From Bog-473 sp963717455 (GTDB lineage: Bacteria > Actinomycetota > Acidimicrobiia > Acidimicrobiales > RAAP-2): a DNA stretch of 64,000 nucleotides. The position numbers and the translations under genes were made by a program. The notes under the pieces are model-generated. The model searched no databases. It saw nothing but the letters and a program-made list of their open reading frames with translations, and had not been told where the DNA came from. The DNA is taken from the NCBI GenBank assembly GCA_963717455.1, contig OY970336.1:4588001-4652000 (forward strand), read 5' to 3'. Positions 34,847-43,591 of this stretch are shown here, one piece after another (position 1 is the stretch's first letter; each line of letters opens with the position of its first letter).

Positions 34847-37759
34847 GTGCGCCGCGGGCTCCCAGCGGGAACGGTGACCTTCCTGTTCACCCACATCGCG
34901 GACTCGACGCGCCGCTGGGAGGAAGACCCGACGGCGATGGCCGAGGCGCTGCGCGTCCACGACGCCATCATGCGGAGCGCAATCGAACGCCACGGCGGCT
35001 ACGTCTTCGACACCGGCGGCGACGGGATGCGCGCGGCGTTCTCCACTCCGGCCGACGCGGCCGCCGCGGCAATCGAGTCCCAGGAACATCTGCGAGAAGA
35101 CGGCGGCATGGACCTCGCGGTGCGCATGGCCCTGCACACCGCCGAGGCGACCGACCGCGACGGCAGCTACTCCGGCAACGAGGTGAACCGCGCCGCGCGG
35201 TTGCTGTCGCTCGCACACGGCGGCCAGGTGCTCGTCTCGGATGCAACCGAGGTGCTGCTGCGCAATCGCGTTGCGCTGAGACCCCTGGGCGAGAACCGCC
35301 TCCACGGTCTGCGCGGCCGAATGTCGGTGCACCAGCTGATGGCCGACGGGCTCCCGGCCGACTTCCCGGTGCTCGGCGGCATCGACCACTTCGCGGGCAA
35401 CCTTCCACAGCAGCTGAGCTCACTGGTCGGTCGCGAGCACTTGGTCGACGAGATCGCCGAAGTCGTGCGATCGTGTCGCCTCGTCACACTCAGCGGTGTC
35501 GGCGGGGTGGGCAAGACGCGATTGGCGCTCGAGGTCGGGGCGGAGCTGGCCGGCGAGTTCCCCGACGGCGTGTGGATGGTCGAGCTGGCACCAGTCGGCG
35601 ACCCGGCCGCCGTCCCAGCGGCGATCGCGGCCGTGCTGGGCGTCACCGCACAGGGCGACGCGCCCCTCATCGAGGTGGTCGCCCAGTCGCTCGGTGGCCG
35701 GCACCTCCTGCTGGTCATCGACAACTGCGAACACGTCCAGAAAGCGGCGCGAGCCGCGATCGCGGCGATGCTCGCCCGGTCAGGTGAGTCCAAGTTCCTC
35801 GCCACGTCGCGTGAGGCCTTGGCGATCGACGAGGAGGCGGCGCTCACCGTGGCGCCACTGGCGCTGGACGGAGGCGTGACCTCCGATGCCGTCACGCTGT
35901 TCGTGGACCGCGCCCGCCTTGTGCGGCCCGACTTCGGCCTCGGGGAGCCGGAGACCGCGACCGCCGTGACCGAGATCTGTCGAACCCTCGACGGCCTCCC
36001 ACTGGGGATCGAACTGGCCGCGGCCCGGATGGCGGCCATGAGCGCCGTCGAGGTCCGGGGTCGGCTCGCGGACCGCTTCCGGTTGTTGCAGGCCTCGCTG
36101 CCGGGGCCGGAACGGCAGCACACGCTCCGCCATGCCGTGGAGTGGTCCTATGACCTCCTCACCGAAGACGAGCGCGAACTGCTCCGCCTGACGTCGGTGT
36201 TCGCGGGCGGCTTCGACCTGATGAGCGCCTGTGCCGTGGTCGACGACGCCGACGATGTCGACGTGCTGCGTCTGCTCGATTCGTTGGTCCGGAAGTCGCT
36301 CGTGGTCGCCAACCACAGCGGCACGCGCACCCGGTACGGCCTCTTCGAGACCGTCCGCCAGTTCGGGGAAGACCGGTTGGCGGAGGCGGGCTTGCTCGAG
36401 CAGGCCCGTGATCGGCATGCCGCGTACTTCGCGCGGGAGGTGGCGTCCCGGTGGGAGCACTGGAACGGGCCCGGATGGCGCGCTGCGGTCGACTGGGTCG
36501 AGGTGGAACTGGGCAACCTGCGGTCGGGCTACCGGTGGAGCGCAGGGCGCGGGGCCGTGGAGGTAGCGACCGACATCGCCGCGCACGCAGCGCTGATGGG
36601 CTTCTCGGTGCAGCTCTTCGAGACGCTCGCCTGGGCCGAGGAGCTGCTCGAGACCGCGGCAGAGGCCGACGTGCGCCGGCTCCCCCGCCTCTACACGGCC
36701 GCCGGGTACGCGTGCTTCGCGGGGAGGGCCGAGGCGGCACGTGCGAACGCTCACCGGGCGACCGAATTGGAGCGTGACCCCCGCTACGACGCGTGCGAAC
36801 CCGGCTACGCGTCTTTCATCGAGGCGTTAGCGAGCGTCTATTGCGGCGACCTCGATCGTTATGTCGAGCTCACTGGCGCGGTGGCGGAGCAGTACGGCAG
36901 CCACCGCGGCTACGGCATCGCCTCGTACGTCGACGGTCTCCAGTCGTGCGGCCGGACCGAGGAGGCGATGGCGCTCGCCGAGGAGTCAATCGCTGCTGCA
37001 CGGTCGCTGGGCAACCCCTATTGGATCGCCTACGCGCTCTGGATCGCGGGAATGGCCTTCTCCAAGGCGGACGTGCGCCGCGCGTTCGCGGCATGGGACG
37101 AGGGCGTCGACTTCGTGCGCCAGCACCACGTGCAGTTCTTCGAAGGCTTCCTCGCCCGCGACGCTGGCCGTCTGCACACCTCCGACGGAGAGGTCGGGGC
37201 CGCGCTGGTGCTGTTCGCCGATGCCATCGGCACCTTCCAGCGTGCCGGCAACGTGCCGCAGCTCATCATCACCCTGGCGAGCGTGCCGGCGCTGTTCGAG
37301 CGACTCGACCGTCTCGAACCGGCGGCGACGCTCCTCGGCGCGTTGTCGCGCGAACCGTCGAGCGTCCAGCACGTGCCCGAGCTCGGCGAGATCGGTGACC
37401 GGATGGGCCGCAAGCTCGGCGTGACGCGCGCCGGCGAGCTCCAGTCGGCGGGCGCCGCTCTCGACCTTGGCGCGGCGGCCGCCTACGCGCTCCGCCAGAT
37501 CGATCTCGCGCGCCGCGACCCGGACCAACGGGCCCGGCTGGAGCGGCCCGGCGGCCTCAGCCGGCGAGAGGTCGAGGTGCTGCGCCTCGTGGCCGACGGC
37601 CGCACCTCGGGCGAAATCGCTACGCAGCTCTTCATCTCACCGAGGACGGCGGAGCACCACGTGCAGAACATCTACACGAAGATCGGAGTCTCGAGCCGCG
37701 CCGCGGCGACTCGTTGGGCCATCCAGCACCAGGTCGTCGACGGGCCCGGCGGAGCGTAG
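34847..37759 (+). CDS. Large regulator: degenerate class III cyclase domain, NTPase, TPR-like region and LuxR HTH
   Basis: A 970-residue multidomain regulator. Residues 1-165 resemble class III nucleotidyl cyclases (TVTFLFTHIADSTRRWEEDP, YVFDTGGDGMRAAF, GNEVNRAARLL). The first metal-binding Asp of the usual FTDIEGS motif is His16 here, so catalysis is doubtful. An AAA/NB-ARC-type NTPase follows, with Walker A GVGGVGKTR (217-225) and HLLLVIDNCEHV as Walker B. A long TPR-like helical region ends in a LuxR HTH (LSRREVEVLRLVADGRTSGE). It probably controls nearby genes; three direct repeats lie just downstream. Confidence 0.9.
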   Translation: MRRGLPAGTVTFLFTHIADSTRRWEEDPTAMAEALRVHDAIMRSAIERHGGYVFDTGGDGMRAAFSTPADAAAAAIESQEHLREDGGMDLAVRMALHTAEATDRDGSYSGNEVNRAARLLSLAHGGQVLVSDATEVLLRNRVALRPLGENRLHGLRGRMSVHQLMADGLPADFPVLGGIDHFAGNLPQQLSSLVGREHLVDEIAEVVRSCRLVTLSGVGGVGKTRLALEVGAELAGEFPDGVWMVELAPVGDPAAVPAAIAAVLGVTAQGDAPLIEVVAQSLGGRHLLLVIDNCEHVQKAARAAIAAMLARSGESKFLATSREALAIDEEAALTVAPLALDGGVTSDAVTLFVDRARLVRPDFGLGEPETATAVTEICRTLDGLPLGIELAAARMAAMSAVEVRGRLADRFRLLQASLPGPERQHTLRHAVEWSYDLLTEDERELLRLTSVFAGGFDLMSACAVVDDADDVDVLRLLDSLVRKSLVVANHSGTRTRYGLFETVRQFGEDRLAEAGLLEQARDRHAAYFAREVASRWEHWNGPGWRAAVDWVEVELGNLRSGYRWSAGRGAVEVATDIAAHAALMGFSVQLFETLAWAEELLETAAEADVRRLPRLYTAAGYACFAGRAEAARANAHRATELERDPRYDACEPGYASFIEALASVYCGDLDRYVELTGAVAEQYGSHRGYGIASYVDGLQSCGRTEEAMALAEESIAAARSLGNPYWIAYALWIAGMAFSKADVRRAFAAWDEGVDFVRQHHVQFFEGFLARDAGRLHTSDGEVGAALVLFADAIGTFQRAGNVPQLIITLASVPALFERLDRLEPAATLLGALSREPSSVQHVPELGEIGDRMGRKLGVTRAGELQSAGAALDLGAAAAYALRQIDLARRDPDQRARLERPGGLSRREVEVLRLVADGRTSGEIATQLFISPRTAEHHVQNIYTKIGVSSRAAATRWAIQHQVVDGPGGA

Positions 37760-37764
37760 GTCAG

Positions 37765-37806
37765 CCGGCAATAGGTAGTCCGGCAATGGGTAGCGGAAAT
37801 GGGTAG
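37765..37806. repeat. Three 14-bp direct repeats downstream of the LuxR-type regulator
   Basis: CCGGCAATAGGTAG (37765-37778), CCGGCAATGGGTAG (37780-37793) and GCGGAAATGGGTAG (37793-37806) stand in close array between the regulator stop and the small gene at 37917. They are spaced 13-15 bases apart and could be an operator for the next transcription unit, perhaps bound by the LuxR-type regulator just upstream. Confidence 0.6.
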
Positions 37807-37916
37807 GTCTACCGATGCCGCATGGCCCACGCTTCCGGAGAATGTCCCTTGACGCCGACCGAACCCGGCCGGTGCGAAGCGGATCCGCAGCGATCCACGT
37901 CGAAAAGGGGAAAATC

Positions 37917-38189
37917 ATGATCCTGGCCACAACGACTGTCGAGAACGTCGACCGATTCCTAGAGATCTTCGGCACAAAGGGTGCCGACAAGCGTGCGCTC
38001 CACGGCTCCAAGGGCGCGACCGTGTTCCGCGACCCCACCGAGGAGAACCGCGTCTGGGCGCTCTTCGACTGGAACGAGCAAGGGTGGGCCGCCTTCGTCT
38101 CTGACCCCGACGTGCCGCCGATCCTCCGAGAGGCCGGCCACCTGGGCAAGCCCGAGGCCGCGCTGCTGCTCGGCTCCTACGACGCTTGA
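37917..38189 (+). CDS. Small protein of unknown function (ABM-like fold suspected)
   Basis: A 90-residue protein starting MILATTTVENVDRFLEIF, with GATVFRDPTEENRVWALFDW and a C-terminus ending LLLGSYDA. The alternating strand/helix pattern and length resemble the ferredoxin-like fold of antibiotic-biosynthesis-monooxygenase-type proteins, but I do not recognise the family firmly. The ATG at 37917 follows AAAAGGGGAAAATC. The AmiC-like gene begins 10 bases after its stop, so they are likely co-transcribed. Confidence 0.7.
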   Translation: MILATTTVENVDRFLEIFGTKGADKRALHGSKGATVFRDPTEENRVWALFDWNEQGWAAFVSDPDVPPILREAGHLGKPEAALLLGSYDA

Positions 38190-38199
38190 GGAGGGGACA

Positions 38200-39318
38200 A
38201 TGACCAGCCTAATCAACCGTTCAGCCCGGGTCGGCCTCGTCACCGACCAGACCGGTGCCCTCTCCTTCATGGGCATCGCCAACGTCAACGTCGCCAAGAT
38301 GGTGATCGACGACATCAACGCCTGCGGCGGCCTGCTCGGCCGGCCAATCGAGCTGTTCGTCGAGGACAGCGCGACAGACGACGAACGAGCTGAAGCCGCC
38401 GCGGCGAAGCTCGTCGGTGCCGACGTCGACGTCGTCGTGGGTGGCATCTACAGTTCCACACGCCAGGCCATCAAGGGACCGGTGGTCGAGGAGGCGGAGA
38501 AGCTCTACCTCTACCCCGAGCAGTACGAGGGTCAGGAGTGCCACCCCCTGATCTTCTGTACCGGTCCGGTACCCGCGCAGCAGATCGATCCGTTCTTTCC
38601 CTGGCTCATGCAGGAGACAGGCGCGAAGGCCTTCTACATGCCGTCGGCCGACTACATCTGGCCGCACACGCTCAACAAGAAGGTGCGTGAGGTCGTGGCC
38701 GCCCGAGGCGGTGAGATCGTCGGCGAGGAGTACTTCCCGCTCGATCACACCGACTACAACCGCGTCGTAGCGGACATCATGGCCAGTGGCGCGGAGGTCG
38801 TGTTCAACACGATCGTTCCGCCGGGGCTGACGCCGTTCCTCGAGCAGTTGCACCGTGCAGGGTTCACTCGTCGTGGTGGGACGATCGTCTGCACCTACTT
38901 CGACGAGAACTTCCTGAACCTCGTGCCTGCGGAGCAGGTCGAGGGCCTGTACGGGTGCCTGGACTACTACCGGGACGTCGACGACCCGTTCAGCATCGAG
39001 CTCCTCAACCGGTACGAGGCGCGTCACCCCGGGAGCGCGATGTTCACGGCGGGGAGCGCGTGCACCGGTACGTACCGGGCTCTCAAGCTCTGGGAGGCCG
39101 CCGTGACCGAAGCCGGGTCGCTCGACCAGGACGACGTCACCGTGGCGCTCGATCATGCCCGGATCACCGAGGGTCCCGGAGGCCCCGCCGAGATGGTGCC
39201 CGGTCAGCACCACGTGCGGATGAACATGTACATCGCCCGCTCCGAGGGTGGCACATTCAAGGTGGTGGAGAACCTCGGCCACATCGACCCGAAGGAGTGC
39301 GAGGTCGGACGCGCCTGA
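38200..39318 (+). CDS. AmiC/UrtA-like periplasmic-binding-fold protein, no signal peptide
   Basis: A 372-residue protein of the type I periplasmic binding fold, close to urea/short-chain-amide binding proteins (ARVGLVTDQTGALSFMGIAN, VVVGGIYSSTRQAIKGPV, IFCTGPVPAQQIDPFFPWLM, YNRVVADIMASGAEVVFNTI). The ATG at 38200 has GGAGGGG upstream. The N-terminus (MTSLINRSARVGLVT) lacks a signal sequence or lipobox, and no ABC permease or ATPase genes are adjacent. That fits a cytoplasmic amide sensor such as AmiC better than a transporter subunit. It could partner the small protein upstream or the large LuxR-type regulator. Confidence 0.85.
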   Translation: MTSLINRSARVGLVTDQTGALSFMGIANVNVAKMVIDDINACGGLLGRPIELFVEDSATDDERAEAAAAKLVGADVDVVVGGIYSSTRQAIKGPVVEEAEKLYLYPEQYEGQECHPLIFCTGPVPAQQIDPFFPWLMQETGAKAFYMPSADYIWPHTLNKKVREVVAARGGEIVGEEYFPLDHTDYNRVVADIMASGAEVVFNTIVPPGLTPFLEQLHRAGFTRRGGTIVCTYFDENFLNLVPAEQVEGLYGCLDYYRDVDDPFSIELLNRYEARHPGSAMFTAGSACTGTYRALKLWEAAVTEAGSLDQDDVTVALDHARITEGPGGPAEMVPGQHHVRMNMYIARSEGGTFKVVENLGHIDPKECEVGRA

Positions 39319-39353
39319 CTGGCACACCCCGACCACACGGACCACGGACCACT

Positions 39354-39400
39354 GCGACGGCACCGCAGGCGGGCGACAACCTGCCCTGCGGTGCCGTCGC
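39354..39400 (+). terminator. 16-bp hairpin terminator after the AmiC-like gene
   Basis: GCGACGGCACCGCAGG (39354-39369) pairs perfectly with CCTGCGGTGCCGTCGC (39385-39400), with a 15-base loop, 36 bases after the stop codon. It is the strongest hairpin in this part of the window. The remaining ~270 bases to the hxlR stop contain no convincing gene. Confidence 0.75.
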
Positions 39401-39674
39401 GCGCAAGAAGGGAAGAATTAGGCGGGCGCCGAGGACCCCGAAGCGCTGTCGGCACAGCTGGTCCTTCTCTGCGACGGGTCAATGGTCGGCGCCCAACTTG
39501 ACCGCAGCCCGGCGCCCGGATCGGTGGCCCGGGAGGCGGCTGCAGCACTCCTCGACGCGGCAGCCCAGCCCACTCGCTGATTCTCGAAGCGAACCAAAAG
39601 AGCCGTCCCTCCAGCGCAGGGTTATACGCTCACCTCGCTGAATGCGCGCCGGTCGGCGCGGGCAACGGCGACGG

Positions 39675-40175
39675 TCATGGCTTCGTTGTCCCGACGAGAG
39701 GCTCGACGGCTCCTGGGCCAGGGGCGGCGCGGACGTCTCTGGCTTCTAGGCGCTCGCCACACGCATCGCACACCAAGACCGCGGTGGAGATTTGGCCGCA
39801 GGCCTTGTGGGTCACCTCGAGAGGTGGCCCGTCGGGTGCGGCGTAGCGGTCGCCCCACTGGCGCATGGCGGTGAGGACCGGCCACAGGTCACGGCCCTTG
39901 TCGGTGAGCCGATAGTCGTAGCGGGGCGGGTGATCGCTGTAGCGCACCTTCTCGAGGACGTCGCTTTCGACAAGGTGATTAAGCCGCTGGTTCAAGATGT
40001 TGCGCGAGATTCCGAGGCGCTCTTGGAAGTCGTCGAAGCGAGTCACGCCCAAGAACACGTCTCGCAAGATAAGCATCGACCACCACTCGCCCACGACCTC
40101 GAGGCACTGGGCGACCGAGCAGTGCATGTCGGCGTAGCTCTTGCGTTCCACAGAATCCAGAATAGTGGGTTGCAT
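39675..40175 (-). CDS. HxlR-family transcriptional regulator
   Basis: A 166-residue HxlR-type winged-helix regulator (CSVAQCLEVVGEWWSMLILR, GVTRFDDFQERLGISRNILN, PRYDYRLTDKGRDLWPVL). A C-terminal extension with three Cys (KACG and VCDACGERL) could bind a metal or sense thiols or redox state. The ATG at 40175 is embedded in a palindromic operator and in the sequence TATAATG, so initiation at a downstream Met (MHCSVAQCL) is possible. It is divergent from an MFS exporter gene and is the likely repressor of that gene and itself. Confidence 0.9.
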   Translation of the reverse strand: MQPTILDSVERKSYADMHCSVAQCLEVVGEWWSMLILRDVFLGVTRFDDFQERLGISRNILNQRLNHLVESDVLEKVRYSDHPPRYDYRLTDKGRDLWPVLTAMRQWGDRYAAPDGPPLEVTHKACGQISTAVLVCDACGERLEARDVRAAPGPGAVEPLVGTTKP

Positions 40176-40188
40176 TATAGAACGCAAC
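40169..40188. promoter_or_regulatory. Palindromic operator between hxlR and the MFS gene
   Basis: GTTGCATTATAGAACGCAAC is a 20-bp near-perfect palindrome with GTTGC/GCAAC arms. On the plus strand a TTGCAT at 40170-40175 and TAGAGT at 40193-40198, 17 bases apart, could be the MFS promoter, so the operator would overlap its -35 box and the spacer. HxlR proteins typically bind such sites at divergent promoters. Confidence 0.75.
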
Positions 40189-40205
40189 TAGGTAGAGTGA
40201 GTCTC

Positions 40206-41708
40206 ATGACGGAACCCACTACGCTGCTAGAGCGTCCCGGGCGCTCCCCCACCAAGGCCACCGCAGCCCCCCGCCAGGTGCTCGTCATCACGTGCGCGGG
40301 AGTGGTCTTGGCCAGCCTCGACCTCTTCATCGTCAACGTGGCCCTGCCCCAGATCGCCCGGGACCTGGGGGCCTCGAACCTGGGCGAGCTGTCCTGGGTG
40401 CTCAACGGGTACGCCATCGTCTACGCCTCGCTGCTGGTCTTCTTCGGACGCCTCGCCGACCGTTACCGCCGCGACCGCGCCTTTCTCCTCGGCGTGGCGA
40501 TCTTCACTGCAGCGTCGGCCGCCTGTGCCGCCTCTACGAGCGTCGGCATGCTCATCGCCTTCCGCCTCGTGCAGGCGGCCGGGGCGGCCCTACTGACCCC
40601 GACCTCCCTCGGGTTGGTCCTCGCCTCCTACCCGCCCGAGCGCCGGCAAGGTGCCGTTCGCGCCTGGACGGCGGTCGGTGGCATGTCCGCCGCCGTGGGC
40701 CCGGTCGTCGGCGGCCTGCTGGTCGCCGCCAGCTGGCGGTGGGTCTTCCTGATCAACGTGCCGGTCGGGGTCGCCGCCCTCATCGTCGGCTGGCGTCGAC
40801 TGCCGCAAGTACCCGGTCACCCCAGCGAACGGCCCAACGCTCTCGGAGTCGTGCTGGCCACCACAGGCGTGGCGGCCCTCACCTTCGGGCTCGTGAAGGG
40901 CAGCGACTGGGGCTGGGGCTCACCCGCCATTGCCTGGACACTCGCCGCGTCTGCGGCGCTCATCGCGCTCTTCGTGCTCCACTGCCTTCGGAGCCGCACT
41001 CCGCTCATCCAGCCGTCGCTGTTTCGTTCCCGGAGCTTCACTGCGGCATCGTTGGTTGCCATCTTCTTCTCCGCATCGTTCGCCGCGATGCTCCTCTCGA
41101 TCGTTCTGTGGGAGCAGGGCGCATGGGGATGGTCGGCGCTGCGATCCGGGCTGGCCATCGCACCCGGACCGATCATGGTCCCCTTCATCGCGTTCGTCGT
41201 GGCCGGACGGCTCATCGCCCGCTACGGCCCAGCCCGAACTATGGCGCTGGGCAGCCTGATCTTCGGCACCGGAGTGTCGTGGTGGGCACTTGCGATCACG
41301 GTCCAACCCAACTACGTCTCGGGGGTACTCGGCGGGATGATCTTGACCGGTGTCGGAGTGGGCCTCACCCTTCCGACCCTCATGGCCACGGCCGCCTCCT
41401 CGCTCCCAGCGCAGTCATTTGCCACCGGCACTGCGGTCATCAACATGATCCGCCAGACCGGCCTCGCCCTCGGCGTGGCCGTGCTCGTGGCAGTGCTCGG
41501 CACCGCAGCCGGTCACGACCGCGCTGCACTCGAGGCCTTTCGCCACGGTTGGTGGGTATCTGCCGCGATCTCCTTCGTCGGCATTGTTCCCGCCCTCAGC
41601 CTGCTCCGGCGCCCCGCACCAGCACAGCCACAGCCTGACCCGCCCATCCGAGACATAAGGAGAAGTCATGAACATCGCCCGATCGACCGCCCTCGTCACT
41701 GGAGCTAA
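40206..41708 (+). CDS. MFS drug exporter, DHA2 (EmrB/QacA) type
   Basis: A 500-residue, 14-helix-type MFS protein. Family marks include the first helix VLASLDLFIVNVALPQIARD, the loop GRLADRYRRDRAFLLG, motif C-like VGPVVGGLLVAASWRWVFLI and NMIRQTGLALGVAVLVAVLG. It probably exports drugs or toxic metabolites. The ATG at 40206 lies only about eight bases after a candidate -10 box. Its last 41 bases overlap the downstream SDR gene, whose ribosome binding site (AAGGAGAAG) lies within it. Confidence 0.93.
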   Translation: MTEPTTLLERPGRSPTKATAAPRQVLVITCAGVVLASLDLFIVNVALPQIARDLGASNLGELSWVLNGYAIVYASLLVFFGRLADRYRRDRAFLLGVAIFTAASAACAASTSVGMLIAFRLVQAAGAALLTPTSLGLVLASYPPERRQGAVRAWTAVGGMSAAVGPVVGGLLVAASWRWVFLINVPVGVAALIVGWRRLPQVPGHPSERPNALGVVLATTGVAALTFGLVKGSDWGWGSPAIAWTLAASAALIALFVLHCLRSRTPLIQPSLFRSRSFTAASLVAIFFSASFAAMLLSIVLWEQGAWGWSALRSGLAIAPGPIMVPFIAFVVAGRLIARYGPARTMALGSLIFGTGVSWWALAITVQPNYVSGVLGGMILTGVGVGLTLPTLMATAASSLPAQSFATGTAVINMIRQTGLALGVAVLVAVLGTAAGHDRAALEAFRHGWWVSAAISFVGIVPALSLLRRPAPAQPQPDPPIRDIRRSHEHRPIDRPRHWS

Positions 41709-42378
41709 CCGAGGGCTCGGCCGCCACCTTGCTCGCGAGCTGCTCAGCCGGGGCGCCACCGTGTACGCCGGGGCACGCAACCCCGACGCTGTCGACCTGC
41801 CAGGCGCCAAGGTGGTCGCTCTCGACATCACGGACCCGGCGTCGGTAGCCAACGCCGTCGAGATCGTCGGCGACGTCACCCTCCTGATCAACAACGCCGG
41901 CTCATCAACCGGCTCAGACCTTCTCAATGGAGACGAAGCGCAGATCCGCTTCGAGATGGACACCCACTTCTTCGGGACACTGTCGGTTATCCGTGCCTTC
42001 GCCCCGAAAATCTCGACCAACGGCGGAGGGTCGATCCTCAACATCCTTTCCGTACTCTCGTGGGTCAGCTTCCCCCGAAGCGGCGCTTACTGCGCCGCGA
42101 AGTCGGCAGAATGGTCGATGACCAACGCACTGCGCGTGCAGCTGGCAGAGCAGAACATCCGGGTGGCTGGGCTCCATGTCGGTTACATGGACACAGACAT
42201 GACCGCCTCGATAACGGCACCCAAGTCAAACCCAGCGGATATCGCCAAGATCGCCATCGACGGTGTCGAGCAGGATCTCTTCGAAATCGTCGCAGACGAT
42301 GTCAGCCGTGAGGTGCAGGCTGCACTTGCTGGCGGGATTCCCGCCCTCTATCCGCAGCTCCAAAAAACTCCGCGCTAG
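41668..42378 (+). CDS. Short-chain dehydrogenase/reductase
   Basis: A 236-residue SDR. Cofactor motif TGANRGLGRHLA (10-21), NNAGSS, and catalytic Ser/Tyr/Lys around ILSVLSWVSFP and YCAAKSAEW are present (YxxxK as YCAAK). An NADP-type Arg is at GARNPDAVDL. It overlaps the exporter gene and is probably under HxlR control with it, perhaps reducing an electrophile that the exporter also handles. Confidence 0.92.
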   Translation: MNIARSTALVTGANRGLGRHLARELLSRGATVYAGARNPDAVDLPGAKVVALDITDPASVANAVEIVGDVTLLINNAGSSTGSDLLNGDEAQIRFEMDTHFFGTLSVIRAFAPKISTNGGGSILNILSVLSWVSFPRSGAYCAAKSAEWSMTNALRVQLAEQNIRVAGLHVGYMDTDMTASITAPKSNPADIAKIAIDGVEQDLFEIVADDVSREVQAALAGGIPALYPQLQKTPR

Positions 42379-42483
42379 TCCGCTCATTACCATCGAACAA
42401 GCGTGCCGTCTCACCCGTGCCAGTACTCGCCGTGCTCTGGCTCGACGAGTGACGTGTCGCCTGACCTCGCGAAGTCAGATAAC

Positions 42484-42567
42484 GACACGTGAAGACAGGC
42501 TGGACAGAGCTCGTGAGGCCTGTCCGCGGATCGGTATTCACGTCCGATCGGCAGGCTCTCGCACTGC
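42484..42567 (+). repeat. Left copy of an imperfect direct repeat (partner at 62705-62786)
   Basis: GACACGTGAAGACAGGC (42484-42500), then, 55 bases from its start, a 29-base block at 42539-42567 (CACGTCCGATCGG, then CAGGCTCTCGCACTGC). The block matches 62758-62786 at 27 of 29 positions. The first part matches 62705-62721 with two differences, at nearly the same spacing. The two copies are 20.2 kb apart in the same orientation. The surrounding 500-base gap (42379-42884) has no gene. Confidence 0.6.
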
Positions 42568-42884
42568 GCGGACACCGGCGTCGATCTGGCGACCTCACGC
42601 TTTTCATCTATGATCGGATCTGGGCCCCATCTCGGAGTGGTTGATTGACAACGGCAGGTGACCCATCGCAAGGATGGCGGTCCATTCTCACCCGTATGAC
42701 CCTGCCCCGTATTCAAGCGGGCACATCGGGGGCACTCTTCCGAACCACCGCAACCCGATCGGTATCCGCAATACCGTGCCGTCCGTTTCAGCCCACCGAG
42801 CTAAATCAGGCGTTTCCGGCCGCTTTCGTCGAAAGTCCGACAAGACTGCTCCCGGTAGAGGAGCGACCCGGAGAGGTGAGCACG

Positions 42885-43232
42885 ATGAGCAATGAAGAGG
42901 CGACACCTGAGACGAAAGGTGTGACGGCAGAGTTACTTACAACGGTTGACCTTGGCCCTGAGATCGAGGGTATGGCGGGGCGTCAACTTCGAATGCGTAT
43001 GTTCGCCTTCGAGCCTGGAGCCGTCTTCGGCCCGATTCACGACCATAAGGACAGACCAGGCGTCGTCTACATACTGCAGGGAACGATCACTGACCACCGA
43101 AATGGAGTCGCTACGGACTATGGGCCGGGGGTGGGCTGGCCCGAGGATGGGAACACCACCCACTGGCTTGAGAACAGAGGAACGATCCCGGCGGTGGAGA
43201 TCTCGGTCGATATCATCCGGTTTGCCCAATAG
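42885..43232 (+). CDS. Cupin-domain protein
   Basis: A 115-residue single-domain cupin. The metal motif is PGAVFGPIHDHKDRPGVVYI (His-x-His plus downstream residues) and the second motif is GVGWPEDGNTTHWLENRG. The ATG at 42885 has GGAGAGGTGAG upstream; a GTG nine bases earlier is an alternative. The substrate is unknown. A compact terminator overlaps its stop codon. Confidence 0.88.
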   Translation: MSNEEATPETKGVTAELLTTVDLGPEIEGMAGRQLRMRMFAFEPGAVFGPIHDHKDRPGVVYILQGTITDHRNGVATDYGPGVGWPEDGNTTHWLENRGTIPAVEISVDIIRFAQ

Positions 43233-43252
43233 CCCTTCTGTCAGGAAGGGCT
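43231..43252 (+). terminator. Hairpin terminator of the cupin gene
   Basis: AGCCCTTC (43231-43238), loop TGTCAG, and GAAGGGCT (43245-43252). The perfect 8-bp stem begins at the stop codon. Confidence 0.65.
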
Positions 43253-43591
43253 GGGTCGTAACCCTGCCCCCGATGGATCGCTGCCGGGTCGGTGGGACAC
43301 TTTGTTACAACGGAGACAGTCCTCGAGAGCACTCGTCGGATCGACGACCCGCAGTCGCCGCCCACGCTGCGAAGTTTCGCCGGAACCCGCCGCCTGCCAG
43401 CGAACTACGGTGACGTCCCGTGGAGGAGGCGGAGCTTCTGGAACGCCTCCGCTCCGGCGACGAGGCGGCTGAGGCAGCCTGATCATCGCGGCATATGCCC
43501 TCTTCGTGCTGTTTCTTCTCGCCATCAGCGAGAGCGCGTCGAGCTCTGAGAAAGGTCTGAGTTCGGGAGCGATCAGCCAAAGCGAGAGTCC
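43253..43591. other. Gene-poor stretch with possible gene fragments
   Basis: About 340 bases between the cupin and the convergent membrane sensor. A short frame from GTG 43420 reads VEEAELLERLRSGDEAAEAA and then stops. It resembles the first residues of a sigma-70 family protein. An overlapping frame contains a hydrophobic run (LIIAAYALFVLFLLAIS) without a start codon. Neither is supported as a gene; both may be relics of rearrangement. Confidence 0.4.

Noticed and set aside
38200..39318. Annotation as a urea ABC transporter substrate-binding protein
   Set aside because: No signal peptide, no lipobox, and no permease or ATPase genes nearby; a sensor role is more economical.
43420..43482. Small sigma-factor-like peptide (VEEAELLERLRSGDEAAEAA)
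   Set aside because: It stops after 20 residues and has no downstream continuation in any frame; at most a relic, possibly chance.
43478..43580. Hydrophobic KdpF-like peptide next to the KdpD-like gene
   Set aside because: It has no start codon or ribosome binding site and lies on the opposite strand from the sensor; no kdpA, kdpB or kdpC is present.
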